Below, piece after piece: positions 39,159-49,271 of a stretch of DNA of 49,271 nt. The notes under the pieces are model-generated. The model was not told where the DNA came from. It saw nothing but the letters and a program-made list of their open reading frames with translations, and did no database searches. The stretch's first letter is position 1; each line of letters starts with the position of its first letter. Source of the stretch: Aculops lycopersici (Eukaryota > Arthropoda > Arachnida > Trombidiformes > Eriophyidae). Both the position numbers and the translations under genes were made by a program. The DNA lies in the NCBI GenBank assembly GCA_015350385.1, contig WNKI01000004.1:1125005-1174275 (forward strand), in the 5' to 3' direction.

Positions 39159-40541
39159 CTATAGATATAATTTGACTTGTCGATTTCGAGTTTGCAACAA
39201 TCGGAGCTGCTTCTTCAGCCTTTCCAAATCCTGAGCCTGTTTCACCAATTCTTTAACTTTCTTGAGCTTCTCCTTGATTTTCTCTCTATCCTGCTTGATC
39301 GAATCCTCAGTATCCACCTGTTTCTTGATCCAAGGAGCCTTTTCCTCGTCTGTCAAGGCAGCCCAAACAGCGTGCCTTTGCTTGAAATCGATTTGGTTTT
39401 CGTTGCAGTAAATTTGCATGGCACTAGGAACTTTTCTCACTAGATGCGAGGGTTTGCTGGGCCCATAGAGCAACTTTGAGTGGGAGAATATTTTCTCAGG
39501 GAGCGTATAAGCCCCTGGTTCTAGGGCTTTCTTGGCTTCCTTGTGCTCTCTCTTTAATTTGTCCGATTCATCCCTATAAACCTGCTTTTCCTCCTCGCTA
39601 AGCCGGTACCAAGCCTCTGAAGTTTTACGCAAGTGGTCGCCGAATTTAAACTCCGGCCACTTGTCACGAATTTGGTACCTGTAGGCTCTAACATATAGCG
39701 AGAATGGAGATAATGGTCGTTTTAGACTCCCCGCTGCAGGTACCCACAGTTTGTCAGGTGAGGCGACTGATATTATTGTATCAACACTAGATTTTCGCAT
39801 CTTCATCTGGTAGTCTTCGAGAGTAAAATTTTCAGACTCCAGATCGGTCATGAGCATATGAGTTTGCCAAGCTTTCTTTTCATAAATATATCGCTTTGTA
39901 TCCAACTTGGTGTAGGCGTTATAAATTTCTCTCTCCCTCTCATCAAGAGCCTTCCATTTATCATTAGATCCTTCCTTGCCACTTGATATTGAATTGATCT
40001 TGAGGAACCAGCTGTAAGCATTTATTGGGTTCCGAGGAAATGTCTTCAGGATACACTCGAGTCGACTCAACTCGATAGGATTATATTTTTCATGCAAAAT
40101 ATCACGTTTCTCGATCACATGAGCCATTCCAATATCTGTTATACTAGTATCGGCAAATTCATCCTTCTGTTCTTGAGTTAGACTGTTCCATTCAAGATGA
40201 CTGGAGTGGACTCGACGAGGATCAGGTTCCGACATCAAGGGTTGGTCGTCGTTGTTATCATGCTTGTGGTTGGATGTGGCATAGCGTTTCGTGAGCATGT
40301 AACTCATGAATGCATTTTTATCAGAAACCTTTTTACCTGACTCTTTTTGATCCTCCAACCAGTTGGCTTTCATGAAATATCTCCTCTCCATGTCGTCCAT
40401 AACCTCCCATTCCCGACTTGCCATAAATATGATCTTTGACACATCGTGTTGAGCATACTCGCCGAACCATTTGACCAGATAGTCATTTGCATGTGAGATA
40501 TATTTGACAAAACCTCTAAATTCCAATGCAATTCTGTTCAT
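39159..40541 (-). CDS. Multi-HMG-box DNA-binding protein
   Basis: The 460-residue, single-exon product has one clear HMG box at about residues 274-340: KRPLSPFSLYVRAYRYQIRD, then W at GDHLRKTSEAWYRL, then EEEKQVYRDESDKLK. At least three diverged HMG-like units precede or follow it: near 65-150 (FMSYMLTKRY to EWNSLTQEQKDEFADTS), near 170-230 (NPINAYSWFLKI to KWKALDEREREIY), and near 370-420 (PSAMQIYCNENQI to WAALTDEEKAPW). The C-terminal 60 residues form a Lys-rich coiled coil. HMG boxes bend DNA. Arrays of several occur in UBF-type rDNA factors, and paired boxes in mitochondrial TFAM. The N terminus (MNRIALEFRGFVKYI) is not a convincing mitochondrial presequence. Which role applies is not visible. 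Confidence 0.8.
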   Translation of the reverse strand: MNRIALEFRGFVKYISHANDYLVKWFGEYAQHDVSKIIFMASREWEVMDDMERRYFMKANWLEDQKESGKKVSDKNAFMSYMLTKRYATSNHKHDNNDDQPLMSEPDPRRVHSSHLEWNSLTQEQKDEFADTSITDIGMAHVIEKRDILHEKYNPIELSRLECILKTFPRNPINAYSWFLKINSISSGKEGSNDKWKALDEREREIYNAYTKLDTKRYIYEKKAWQTHMLMTDLESENFTLEDYQMKMRKSSVDTIISVASPDKLWVPAAGSLKRPLSPFSLYVRAYRYQIRDKWPEFKFGDHLRKTSEAWYRLSEEEKQVYRDESDKLKREHKEAKKALEPGAYTLPEKIFSHSKLLYGPSKPSHLVRKVPSAMQIYCNENQIDFKQRHAVWAALTDEEKAPWIKKQVDTEDSIKQDREKIKEKLKKVKELVKQAQDLERLKKQLRLLQTRNRQVKLYL

Positions 40542-42029
40542 TGCTGCCCATAAACTGATAATATTTACATCTTGTTAGTAGAACCAAGGGTTTAGTAGCT
40601 GGACATAATTCGAACATGCAACTGGCCCAGAATATAAGTAGCAATTCATGTTCTAAAACCCAAAAAGCGCGGAACAACGTGCGTTTGTTTGAGTGGTCTG
40701 TCGCGGATTTCGCACACGCACGAGGTCAAGCTCACAAAATCCCAGTTCGTAAAATCGTACACATCATGCGCGGAAGGATGCGTTCGTTAGGTGGAAGTCT
40801 GTGAGTGGGAAACACTTAAGACCACTGAACTCCGTAGTCGAACTGGCAACAATCGTTCGACTAAAAAAGCGTTATTGGCGTTAATTAGATCTTTTATTTC
40901 TCACATACAACTCTCACTAACCCAGGATTGCATGGACAAATCTTCGCTTCCTATCCCCGAGGCTTGAGATGCTGCCTCTACTGCCGATGCCGGTTGCCTG
41001 AAGGCTACAGGCGGTTACCGGCTGCAGAGTACTCCCATTGTAGCGGTGTTAAGCCCTTCAACCCATAGGTCTGGCCCGAGGCCTATCGGGCTTAGCGCAA
41101 CGCTAGGGGCAATGAGATCGTTTTTTCTGCAGATCCTGTAGGCTTTTTCTCCCTCCCTTTCTGTACTTTGAGCGGTTGCGAGAAAGAGTGAGGGGGAAAA
41201 ATCCAGCTCTGTTTACTGACTCCGCCCTGAAGCAAGTTTGCTAATAGCAAACTTGTAAGAAAGTGGATGACTGGTCGGTGGCCAGGTAACAAGAAGACGA
41301 GCAAGATCTCTTATGGGCATGCGCATTGATTGCCCGAGTTGCCTTGTGATGTATAGCGATCGTAGCAGCCACCTGAGTTGAGCTGTTGGAATCCAGCTCG
41401 GCTTAACTTTTGACACATGCTCAGCTCGATTTAGAATCTGATTCCTCTCTGCCCGTCAAATCAAGCGGTAGGATCCGAATTTGTATAGCTCGATCTGGAG
41501 ATATGTCAAAATTAAAAGAGGCATAGACGCGACAATATTTTCCTCTTGTTGATAACGTAAACTCTCCAGGTAGGAGGTGAATTTTTCTTGCAAAAAACGG
41601 CCAAGAAATGCGAGCTACTGCAGTCTGTTGACGAGAGCTGAAAGTTGAGAGCACCTGTTGCAGCTCGCCATCTTCAAGCGGCTGAGTGTTCAGCTCAGGT
41701 GAGCTGAGCTGTGAATTCACCTGGTGTGTTAAGCTCAGCTCAGGTCTACTTAACATCACTATCGCCTTGTGTGGACATACCTTTTACCTGCAACCAATTT
41801 TTCCAACCTAAACTAAGAACAAGACATCAGTTGAATTTATACACTGAAAGCGGCAACACCATTGACAATTGCAATAATTATAGCAAAAGCTATTGACATT
41901 TCAGGTAGACTTCCAATTCTCGCCCACATAGCGGCATAATTAGAACCAAACCAGACCCAACCAAAAGAAAACCCATAAGCAACACCGGAAGCAGTAGCAA
42001 AAGCAATCGTATCAAGGAGTAATAATATC
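40542..42029. other. Hairpin- and repeat-rich intergenic region
   Basis: About 1.5 kb without a credible gene. Around 40985-41110 there is a cluster of GC-rich inverted repeats, ending with GCCCGA/TCGGGC at 41074-41091. Around 41370-41760 short AGCTC/GAGCT words recur, including the perfect inverted repeat CAGCTCA-GG-TGAGCTG at 41691-41706. Both look like repeat or transposon remnants. ORFs on the minus strand here match no family I know. Confidence 0.5.
41074..41106 (+). repeat. Hairpin followed by CTAG, Helitron-3'-end-like
   Basis: GCCCGA-GGCCTA-TCGGGC forms a perfect 6-bp stem (41074-41091). Eleven bases later comes CTAG (41103-41106), the spacing and tetranucleotide seen at Helitron 3' ends. 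The base after CTAG is G rather than the expected T, and no 5' TC terminus was identified. Confidence 0.25.
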
Positions 42030-42491
42030 ATGTCGCGCCAACCGAGAATGGCTGGCGGACAAACGCAACTCAACGACGACGAGGAGCTAGATGAAGAAGA
42101 TTTGTTTGCTGAGATTGAGTTGGACGGGCAGCAAGACAGTAGCGATGGTTACATAATGAACCAATACGACGACTACATCCGCCATCCCCAATCCAGCGAC
42201 ACCACCACCAACTCCTCGTCGGCGGCCACCGGATATTGGAAGGCGAATCACCATCCAAATCGTGGCAATCAACAAGTGTCAAGCAAGCAACATAGAAGTC
42301 AACAAATGTCAAGAGACCCAAACTATCGTCACTTTGATCCATATTCAATTTACAGCGAAGACGAAGATGTTTGGTACTCAGAAGAGCGTTTATTTGAGGT
42401 AAGTTTCTTTAAATAAGTTTATATTATCCTCGAATTCTTTTTTCTTTATTGCCACCTATGTTATTTTATCTTTTGTTAGAGATTCGATTGA
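42030..42491 (+). CDS. Small acidic protein, two exons, function unknown
   Basis: Exon 1 is 42030-42398 and ends in phase 0 at GAG|GTAAGT. A pyrimidine-rich acceptor (ATTTTATCTTTTGTTAG) ends at 42479, giving an 81-nt intron. Exon 2 adds only RFD before TGA at 42489-42491, for a total of about 126 residues. Without splicing the frame reads VSFFK and stops, so the spliced form is only slightly different. The N terminus is acidic (DDEELDEEDLFAEIELDG) and the middle is polar and Gln/Ser-rich. The C terminus carries an acidic, aromatic motif (DPYSIYSEDEDVWYSEERLF) that looks like a conserved short linear motif. No domain, signal peptide or membrane segment is evident. The frame is open upstream to a stop at 41976, so an unseen 5' exon is possible. 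Confidence 0.6.
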
Positions 42492-45400
42492 TAGACTAGA
42501 TATGAGCCTTAAAAGAACAACTGCAGTCGCAGTAGAAGCAGCAATGAGAACAACAGCAACAACAGAAGCTACAACAAGTAAAATGAACAACCACCGCCAA
42601 AATAACAACAACGAGGACGAAGACGAAGAGAACGACGACGACAAAATTAGCGGCTACTTTTGACTTATAATTGATGACCTGAGCTTAGTCCTCATCGTGG
42701 CTGAGGTCGTCCTCGTAAGCAATTAAAAATTAACTTACCTTGGCCAAACTAGCTAGCCAAGTCAACGGTCAAACTAAGATGCCAGCGAGACGACGACCAC
42801 AACGACTACCAAGACGATGACGACGAAGATGATGAAGACGACGACAAGCTCATGGTGCTGCGACGACAATAAGCTAGTCAGGCAGCAAATTAAGCTTCGG
42901 CGAGAAAGTCACCTGTTGCTCTCTGTCGCTCGCTTGGTCAGTCGTTGGTTCCGCTGCACAGACACTTGTTGCTTGTTCGCTGAATAGCGGCAGGTAAAAG
43001 TCGCCACCGTGTGTCGTGATCGAGCGGATGCTCTTGTTGGGCTTGGGCTTTTTCGTAGTCCTTTTCGTCGTGGTCCTCATCGTCCTCGTTTTCTTTTCTC
43101 TTCTGAGCCTCGGAACTCCGGGGAGCGAAGGAGTCAATTTAGTTGGTTCACCTGAAAAGTTGCTCATATTTTCAACTGCCCCTTTACGGCTCCACTTTTC
43201 CTTCTTAGTCTCTCCAACTAGCTGGCCAACCAACCAACCAGCAATCCAACCAACTAACCAACTAGCTTGCCAATTGACTACCTCATTCTTTTGCTTGAAA
43301 ATTCGCGTACATAACAGCAAGTTGGTTGGATAGTTTAGTTTCGTTTAGTTTCGCAAAGTACAATGGACAATGAGAATCTTTCTCTGTCTCTGTGTCTATC
43401 TCGTGCGCGCTAATTGATTGAATCAAATGGCTGAATCCAAACCCAAATTTAACCCAAACTCAATGAGCGAACGAGAAGATTGAAGGGATAGGGAGAAGGG
43501 AAAAGGGTGGCGAGCTTCAAGTTTCAAACATAGCAACAAACGGGCAGTGAGCGTTGAGAGGAGCGCAACAAGTGGCCACGCGCAACGATTTGGTTGCCAT
43601 CAAATCAAAGCAAATCGTCGAGCGGCCACTTGTTGCCGACTCTATTGCTGGTGCCATTGGCAATGGCAATGGCAATGGTGGTGGTGGTGCTGTTGCTGCA
43701 GTAGCAACAAGTGGCAATGGCAAACAGTTAGCTGCCCATCCCTTTGGATGGCTCGTTTGTTTGGCAAGTGAAGTCAAGTTGAGTGAAGTCAAGTGAAGTG
43801 AGGTGAAGTCAAGTCCAGAGGAATCAGTCAGCCAACCAGTCGGTCAGCCGGCAGCTACCTAGACAAACGGGCGGCTGAAATTCAAGGCGAGTCGGCGAGC
43901 GCAGGCGGTGAGCTAAGGAGCCCAGAAATTTTCTGCTTATTTAAATCTAAGGCTAGCTAGTTTGATAGAAAAATCAAGCGAGCTGATGTCCATTTCGGTT
44001 CGAGTTGCTGCTCAATGGAGCTGCTATTGCTGGCACCAGCAAAGCGAGAGTGGAGAATTGAATCGAATTGAATTGAATTGAATTCACTGTTAGTTGTTGA
44101 GTTGGAGTTGGTCAGACGGCAAGGCGTTTGGCAAGCGCGTTGTTAGCGTCTACTCTCCACCTGAGGGCTAAATAAACGTTTCAATCTGCATTCTAATTGT
44201 GTTTTTCACTCTCGCTCGCTATCTTGCACACAGAGAGACAAGCGAGCGCAACCTGAACCGTCCAGAGGAGTAGTCAAGTTTAGAACTTTGGCGTCGCTCT
44301 GTCTTTTTCCATCTTATTCCAAGTTTGTTTGTGCGAGTGTCTCCCACCCTCTCTCTCTCTATCTCTCTCCTTCTTTCTCGTTACGTGGCCTCTAAATGAA
44401 AGCGACTGCCGATTCTTATTGATACACCGAAACAAAACGCGCAACGTAACGCGAGTAGCTAAGCTGCTCAGCTCAGGTATTTTTTTTCCAGGTAGCTAGT
44501 CGATCAATCAGCACCAGCAAGTTGTGCGCTCGTTTTCCTCCGTGCGCTTGGCACTGATGCTGTGGCTCCGGTTGTTGGCTTGCTGTGTTCTCGATAGTTA
44601 TGCACAAATCCAATTACCCCTGTGGCTCGCTCGCTCAGGTAACGAAGATTGGCGATACAAAAATCTAAATGAAAGCGAAAACAAAAACAAAAATGATTCG
44701 CGATTAGCAACTTGAGATGCAAGCGGCCGCAACAGCAACAAGTAGCAGTTTGCTCGCGATTCAATTTGCGCGCCTCTCAATGTTTTCCCATTAAGCAGCT
44801 AACTTTCTCCTGTTGTTGCCCCAATCCAATAGATAGAATGCAGCTTAAGCGGCAGCAACAAGAGAAGCGAAACAACGAGATAGCAAATTGCGTTTGCCTA
44901 GCTCACTTTCTCCTCCCAGTGTAACATAAATCATGCCACAAAAGAGATGCAAATTTCGCCTGGTCTCTGCTGATTGGCCAAGTGGAAGAGTGAGCAACAA
45001 GTTGTTTACCATTCCACCTAAGCCTCTTGGTGGCCACCGGCCGAGATACATGAAATAAAAGGCGAGTGGCAGATGTATCCAGTGTTCTAGTTGATATGCT
45101 GCATCCGATTTCCTTCCTCCCGTTGATGCCGCAAAAGTCGCTCATGGTTTATTGTATCTGGCAACCACCGGTTGCCTGGCCTTCATTTCAACGGCAACAT
45201 CGATAACGACCATAACAACGACAGCAACAACGACGACGACGAAGATCACGTTAGTGTCTTACCGTTGCATTGAATCGGAGCAAAACTTATTTAGCGATTT
45301 GAACACAACTAAACACACGACCAACTAGCTGAATAATAATAATTTCTACTCGATTGCTCAATAGAGTGGCTAATTCTCTCCGCATTCCTGTTGACCGGTT

Positions 45401-48400
45401 AATCGGCAACAGAGCGAAACATAATCTTTGGCCGCTTAGCCGGGCCAGCAGATTCGGTTTATGTTGAAACACGAAGTTAGTGAATCTCCGGCTCCATCTC
45501 CATCTCAAGCTCCCTTACTCTCTCCATCTACCAAGCTGCTCTTCGGTGATTCTTTCGAAGCGAATCATCGGCGGCGGCGGCGGCGACTTTGGAGACTAGA
45601 CCTTACCGTGTAGCGAGCGACCTTAAATTGGGTCGTCCTCAGCTGCTTGCTCAACTGGCCGGCCGGCCGGCTGGCTGGCTGACGTTTACGTAAGAGCGAC
45701 CACCGCGCCCGTAACGAACCACTAGTTGCTCGGTTCGTTACGCCGGCGCCAGGATACAGAGAATGTTGTTTGCTGCTGCTGCTGCTCTACTAGACTAGAC
45801 TTTATGACTCTAAACATTCCATAGTTAACCATTGAAACCCGAAGCGCTGGCCACTAAATGCACTCTAAAGATTCGTGAACCATCGATGATATGAAGTTTA
45901 AATGAGAGATGCCGATCCGGACACATGGGCACTCAGCACACAGAGCAAACAGTAGATGGATCGAGACCATAAGCTTTAGTTTGTTGGGATGCATTGCGAG
46001 TGTCTCGGAGGGTGGAGTAAAGTAAAAGTTTCGGCCAATCGAATGTCTCGCTTCGTTCCAGTTCCAGTTTTAGTTTCGTTGATTTTGCTGGCCCGAGAGT
46101 GCAGAGTTTCAGAGGCACTCTAACGTTTGGGCCAAAGAGTGAGAGCGTCTGCTGCCCTTTATGTCGTCGTCTTGTTGTCAGGTGAAATTCAGCCAGAGTA
46201 TCAGTTGACAAAGATGTTACTTATACAATTGTGGCAGTCGAGTGGCAGGCAGCGCAACAGCAATAGCGACAGCGACAGCAACAAGTAGCCGGCCAACTCA
46301 TTTGACTGAACCAATCGATCGGCCGCCTGAATGGGAGAGTTGGAGGAAAAAGTCATACCGTTTAGTTGCAGTTTGACTGCGGCACTAGAAGCGGTAATAA
46401 CAACGTTAAGAAAAAGAGCAAGTTCCTGTTGTCCCTTTTTACGACCAACTCTCCACTTTTTGCCCTTTTCACTCAAACTCCCTCCAATTGATCACTTCCA
46501 TGTTAACCCTAAACTTTTCGGCTCGGGCCAGAGAGTTTTGGTTAGAGTTTCAGGTGAAGTATCAGCCTGACTTCTCAAAGACAAGCAACTCGCGCAAGCG
46601 AAACGCTACCTAAGAGATGTTTGAGTAAAAGTAAGGAGGAAACACACAGAGTAACAACATCAACAGCATCAACAAGTGGCAACAGGATAATTTCGGTCCA
46701 AATGAAATTGTTGCCGTTGTTGTTGTTGTTGTAATTCGGCGCTGCAGTTTAGCGGCGACCATTTGAACTCTCGACTAACAACAAGCGAGAGAGCGAACCA
46801 ACTAGTGCGAGTTTGTTGCTAACTTGGGCTCACCTGCCACTTGTCTTGTGGCTAGCTGACCAGACCAAACCAAATGAGCATTGAGGCAAATGAGCGAGCG
46901 GCGCCACCATAAGCTCGACTAGCTAAAGATTGATGGCCGGCGATGCACCGCCAGCTTGCGAGCTGAAGGCGCATACAGGTGAATTATGCCGCCACCGCCA
47001 CCGCAACCAACTAACTCACTAGCTTTTAATTCTCGCGACTAGGAAAATTTTAAACTCTCTATCTCTTGTGTTTTTCTCCCCTCTCCCCTCTCGCCTCGAC
47101 TTTTACTCTTCCACTTTTAATTCAAACTCAATGTAGCTGCCTCCATTGGCGCCGCCGCTGCGACGCGTTCGACCGGCAGATTACTTCAAACTTTTTACCC
47201 CTCAGTCAAGAAGTTGCAGGGTTGAGGGAGGAGAGCGACGATTACAACTCTCACGTTGGCCGCTCGACCACCAGATAACCGCCGCCAAATGGATTGGAAA
47301 AGAGCGGCGGAAATTAAATCATTATTTTTATTATCTACTCTCTCGGTCTCCTAACACAAGGCAACAGCAATAGAAACAGCGTTAGAATTGGAAGCAGCAA
47401 ACCCTTTTCTAATGGCGATGATTTTGATGAATGAGCTCGCGGGCGCTGGAATAAGGAATTAGGAATGAGGAATCGAGAGAATGGAGAATAAGAGAGTCAC
47501 CTGTGGACTCTTGGCCAGCGTAACAGCAACCTGTTGTTGTTGCTGTTGCTCTTGCTGCTGCTCATGTTCTTTAATGCTAAATGCTGGTCATCTGCCGCTA
47601 AGCTCGTTAGGCTCGTCGATCAGCAGCTAGCTGGCTGCCGACGAGGGATCAGTAATTCTCGCGCTGCTTATTCAGTGATTCTCTTTCTCTTGCCCACTCT
47701 TTAACCAGCCGGCAACTTGGTGACGCAACAAGTGGTCGCGCCCATTCAACAGCGACCAGGTGACGCATCGAAAGCGAACGGGTGCAGCAACAACATCAGC
47801 GTCTGAGTGGAGCGCTGAGCAACGCGTGCGATATTCTCATTAGACCCAAGTAATAACACGAGAGGCGGAGGTGGAATTAGCAATGAGGCGCCCACTGCCT
47901 GTTGGCAGTTTGCGACAACATGGCACGCAAACACAACGAGCAACTTTGCATTGTGTTTCCCTCTCGGTCAATTTCCTCTCCACACTTACATTGTTAGCCT
48001 CTTGCAATTTTTCAATTTCAATTTGATTGAACTTGCGCTCGAGCACCAAATATGAGCATACGGCTCGCCGAGTTGCCTTGCGTCTTAACAACTAATTGGA
48101 AGCCGGTCCAAGTGGACAGGTACATCAACACGGGATATCAATGCACGCTTTGTGTGGTGTGTGTGTGCAAGAAACTCGTGTGCTAGATTCGGAGCAACAG
48201 GTTGTCGTGGTGGTGAGGCCGTCTACAGTTAGTTAACTAGTTGACACTCACTGGCAACTCAACAAGTTGGCTCATCTCGTTTGCCGCCCAACAATCGAGA
48301 CAACGAGTTAGCAAAGTCAAAGAGAGCAAAGCATAGGTTAAGTGCACAGCACTGTGCACACATCTACTCGGCCATCAAAATTTTTTAAGTCAACTTTCTC

Positions 48401-49271
48401 CCTCTCACTTCCTCGGGTCGTGCTCTTGAGATTTGAATCAATCTGACGACGACGATCATGAGATGAGCGGCGACAGTTGAGATAGCGGCGAGAGCGACTT
48501 CCGCTATTTGGGAGTTGGTGTCAATATAAAGGAGAGACTGTTAGTTTGGCCGTCAACTGGATTTGCAGCATTTGCGACGACCGTCAAAATATTGGCCGTC
48601 GGCCGCTCGACAACAGGAGGATGCGCACGAGCGCTTGCCGTCCAACGATGACGGCGACAATGATGATGAAGATCAACATCAACATCAACATCAACATCGA
48701 GCTAAGCAAATCCACAGCGCAACAAGTTGACAAGCTTGCCAACCGCCACCATTGAATCCAAAGTCAAGCGAGATAATTTGTTCACGCGAAACGAGACACG
48801 AGACGCGAGACGAGAGATGAGGGATGAGAGCGCACCACTTGGCCGTGATAATCAGATCTTGGCATGCAACATTGTGCACACCTTTCACTTGCTCACTTGG
48901 TTTTGTGGTCACAATCGTGAGCACAAAACGTTGACGTTGAGTCGGTTCAATATTATCATTATTATGGTTATTGTGACGCCGCCATTGAGTGGCCAGCCAA
49001 ACGGTCGGCCAAGTAGCATTTGCGCCACTACCACTACCAATAGGAAGTCCAGTCTTTGGTTGGTGGCCACACATGAACGCGAGTGGAAGCTACTTTTCCT
49101 CGGCGACCACTTGTTGCTTAAGTCAAGTGACGCTTAACGCTTGGCATAGCCTTTCGAGTCTATGCAGAGCATACCTCTTATTCTTTCTCTCTCTCTCTCT
49201 CTCCCTCGCGCACTATCTTTTTTATTATTACATCTAATCCCACGACTCGCCGGTTCAATTGCACTTGTCCC
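42492..49271. other. Gene desert, probably regulatory DNA or a large intron
   Basis: About 6.8 kb with no gene I can defend. It contains six of the eight exact CAACAAGTGG copies (43566, 43626 minus, 43705, 46670, 47726, 49107 minus). It has many short CAN-triplet and GAC/GAT-triplet runs, a GGCC/GGCT tract at 45656-45681, and a (TC)n tract at 49184-49203. CAGGTAA occurs at 42991 and 44637. It may be the 5' regulatory region or an intron of a gene lying beyond the window. Confidence 0.45.
44492..44636 (+). other. Candidate first coding exon with signal peptide
   Basis: A strong acceptor-like TATTTTTTTTCCAG ends at about 44491, and a donor CTCAG|GTAACG follows 44636. Between them an ATG at 44557 opens MLWLRLLACCVLDSYAQ, a plausible signal peptide with a cleavage zone at SYA-Q. 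No downstream exon was identified and CAGGTA words are common in this region, so the flanking splice sites may be chance. Confidence 0.2.

Noticed and set aside
43517..43796. Overlapping ORFs with poly-Gly/Trp or Pro/Leu runs
   Set aside because: They translate a GGCAAT/GGTGGT repeat on different strands and frames; none has gene structure.
1..49271. CRISPR arrays, bacterial operons, ribosome binding sites, phage or plasmid elements
   Set aside because: None seen; splice sites, AATAAA signals, and animal gene families show nuclear eukaryotic DNA.

Overview
The window is nuclear DNA from a small-genomed animal, most likely an arthropod and plausibly an acariform mite. Almost every recognisable gene is a metazoan family: tetraspanin, separase, striatin, TMX3, a kainate-type glutamate receptor, a Src-family kinase with SH3 and SH2, ATG4, and a multi-HMG-box protein. 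Coding regions of 1.4-7.3 kb run without introns. The few introns I can reconstruct are 79-101 nt, GT-AG, and lie near the 5' ends of genes. This intron-poor pattern with 5'-biased survivors is known from eriophyoid mites, so I lean that way, but no species assignment can be made from the sequence alone.

Layout. 1-500: a decayed 376-bp duplicate of part of the separase gene, meeting the 3' end of a three-exon tetraspanin gene tail to tail. 2.9-7.5 kb: an orphan coiled-coil protein gene followed on the same strand by the full-length separase gene. 8.2-10.7 kb: striatin on the minus strand. 12.1-13.5 kb: a TMX3-like protein with a degenerate thioredoxin centre, convergent with a kainate-type receptor gene (13.6-16.3 kb) only 101 bp away. 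16.3-19.4 kb: a 3.1-kb shared upstream region. 19.4-26.7 kb: one 7.3-kb ORF for a giant, mostly disordered, probably secreted protein. 28.3-29.05 kb: a small basic protein gene and an intact 5S rRNA gene. 29.3-31.2 kb: a Src42A/FRK-type kinase (minus). 31.2-37.0 kb: a 5.9-kb stretch with no convincing gene but with a MITE, a hairpin and recurrent short motifs. 37.1-40.5 kb: ATG4 and a multi-HMG-box gene, both minus, in tandem. 40.5-42.0 kb: a hairpin-rich, repeat-like stretch. 42.0-42.5 kb: a small two-exon acidic protein gene. 42.5-49.3 kb: another gene desert that looks like regulatory DNA.

The genes do not form a pathway or operon-like system. Separase (sister-chromatid release), striatin (STRIPAK phosphatase scaffold), Src kinase (signalling), ATG4 (autophagy) and the receptor are separate housekeeping or signalling genes. 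The least-explained items are the separase-derived pseudogene whose tail shares a 37-bp segment with a site 36 kb away, the CX4C-type TMX3, the giant secreted disordered protein, and the non-coding DNA. The last contains eight exact copies of the 10-mer CAACAAGTGG and many copies of CAGGTAA, in both orientations.
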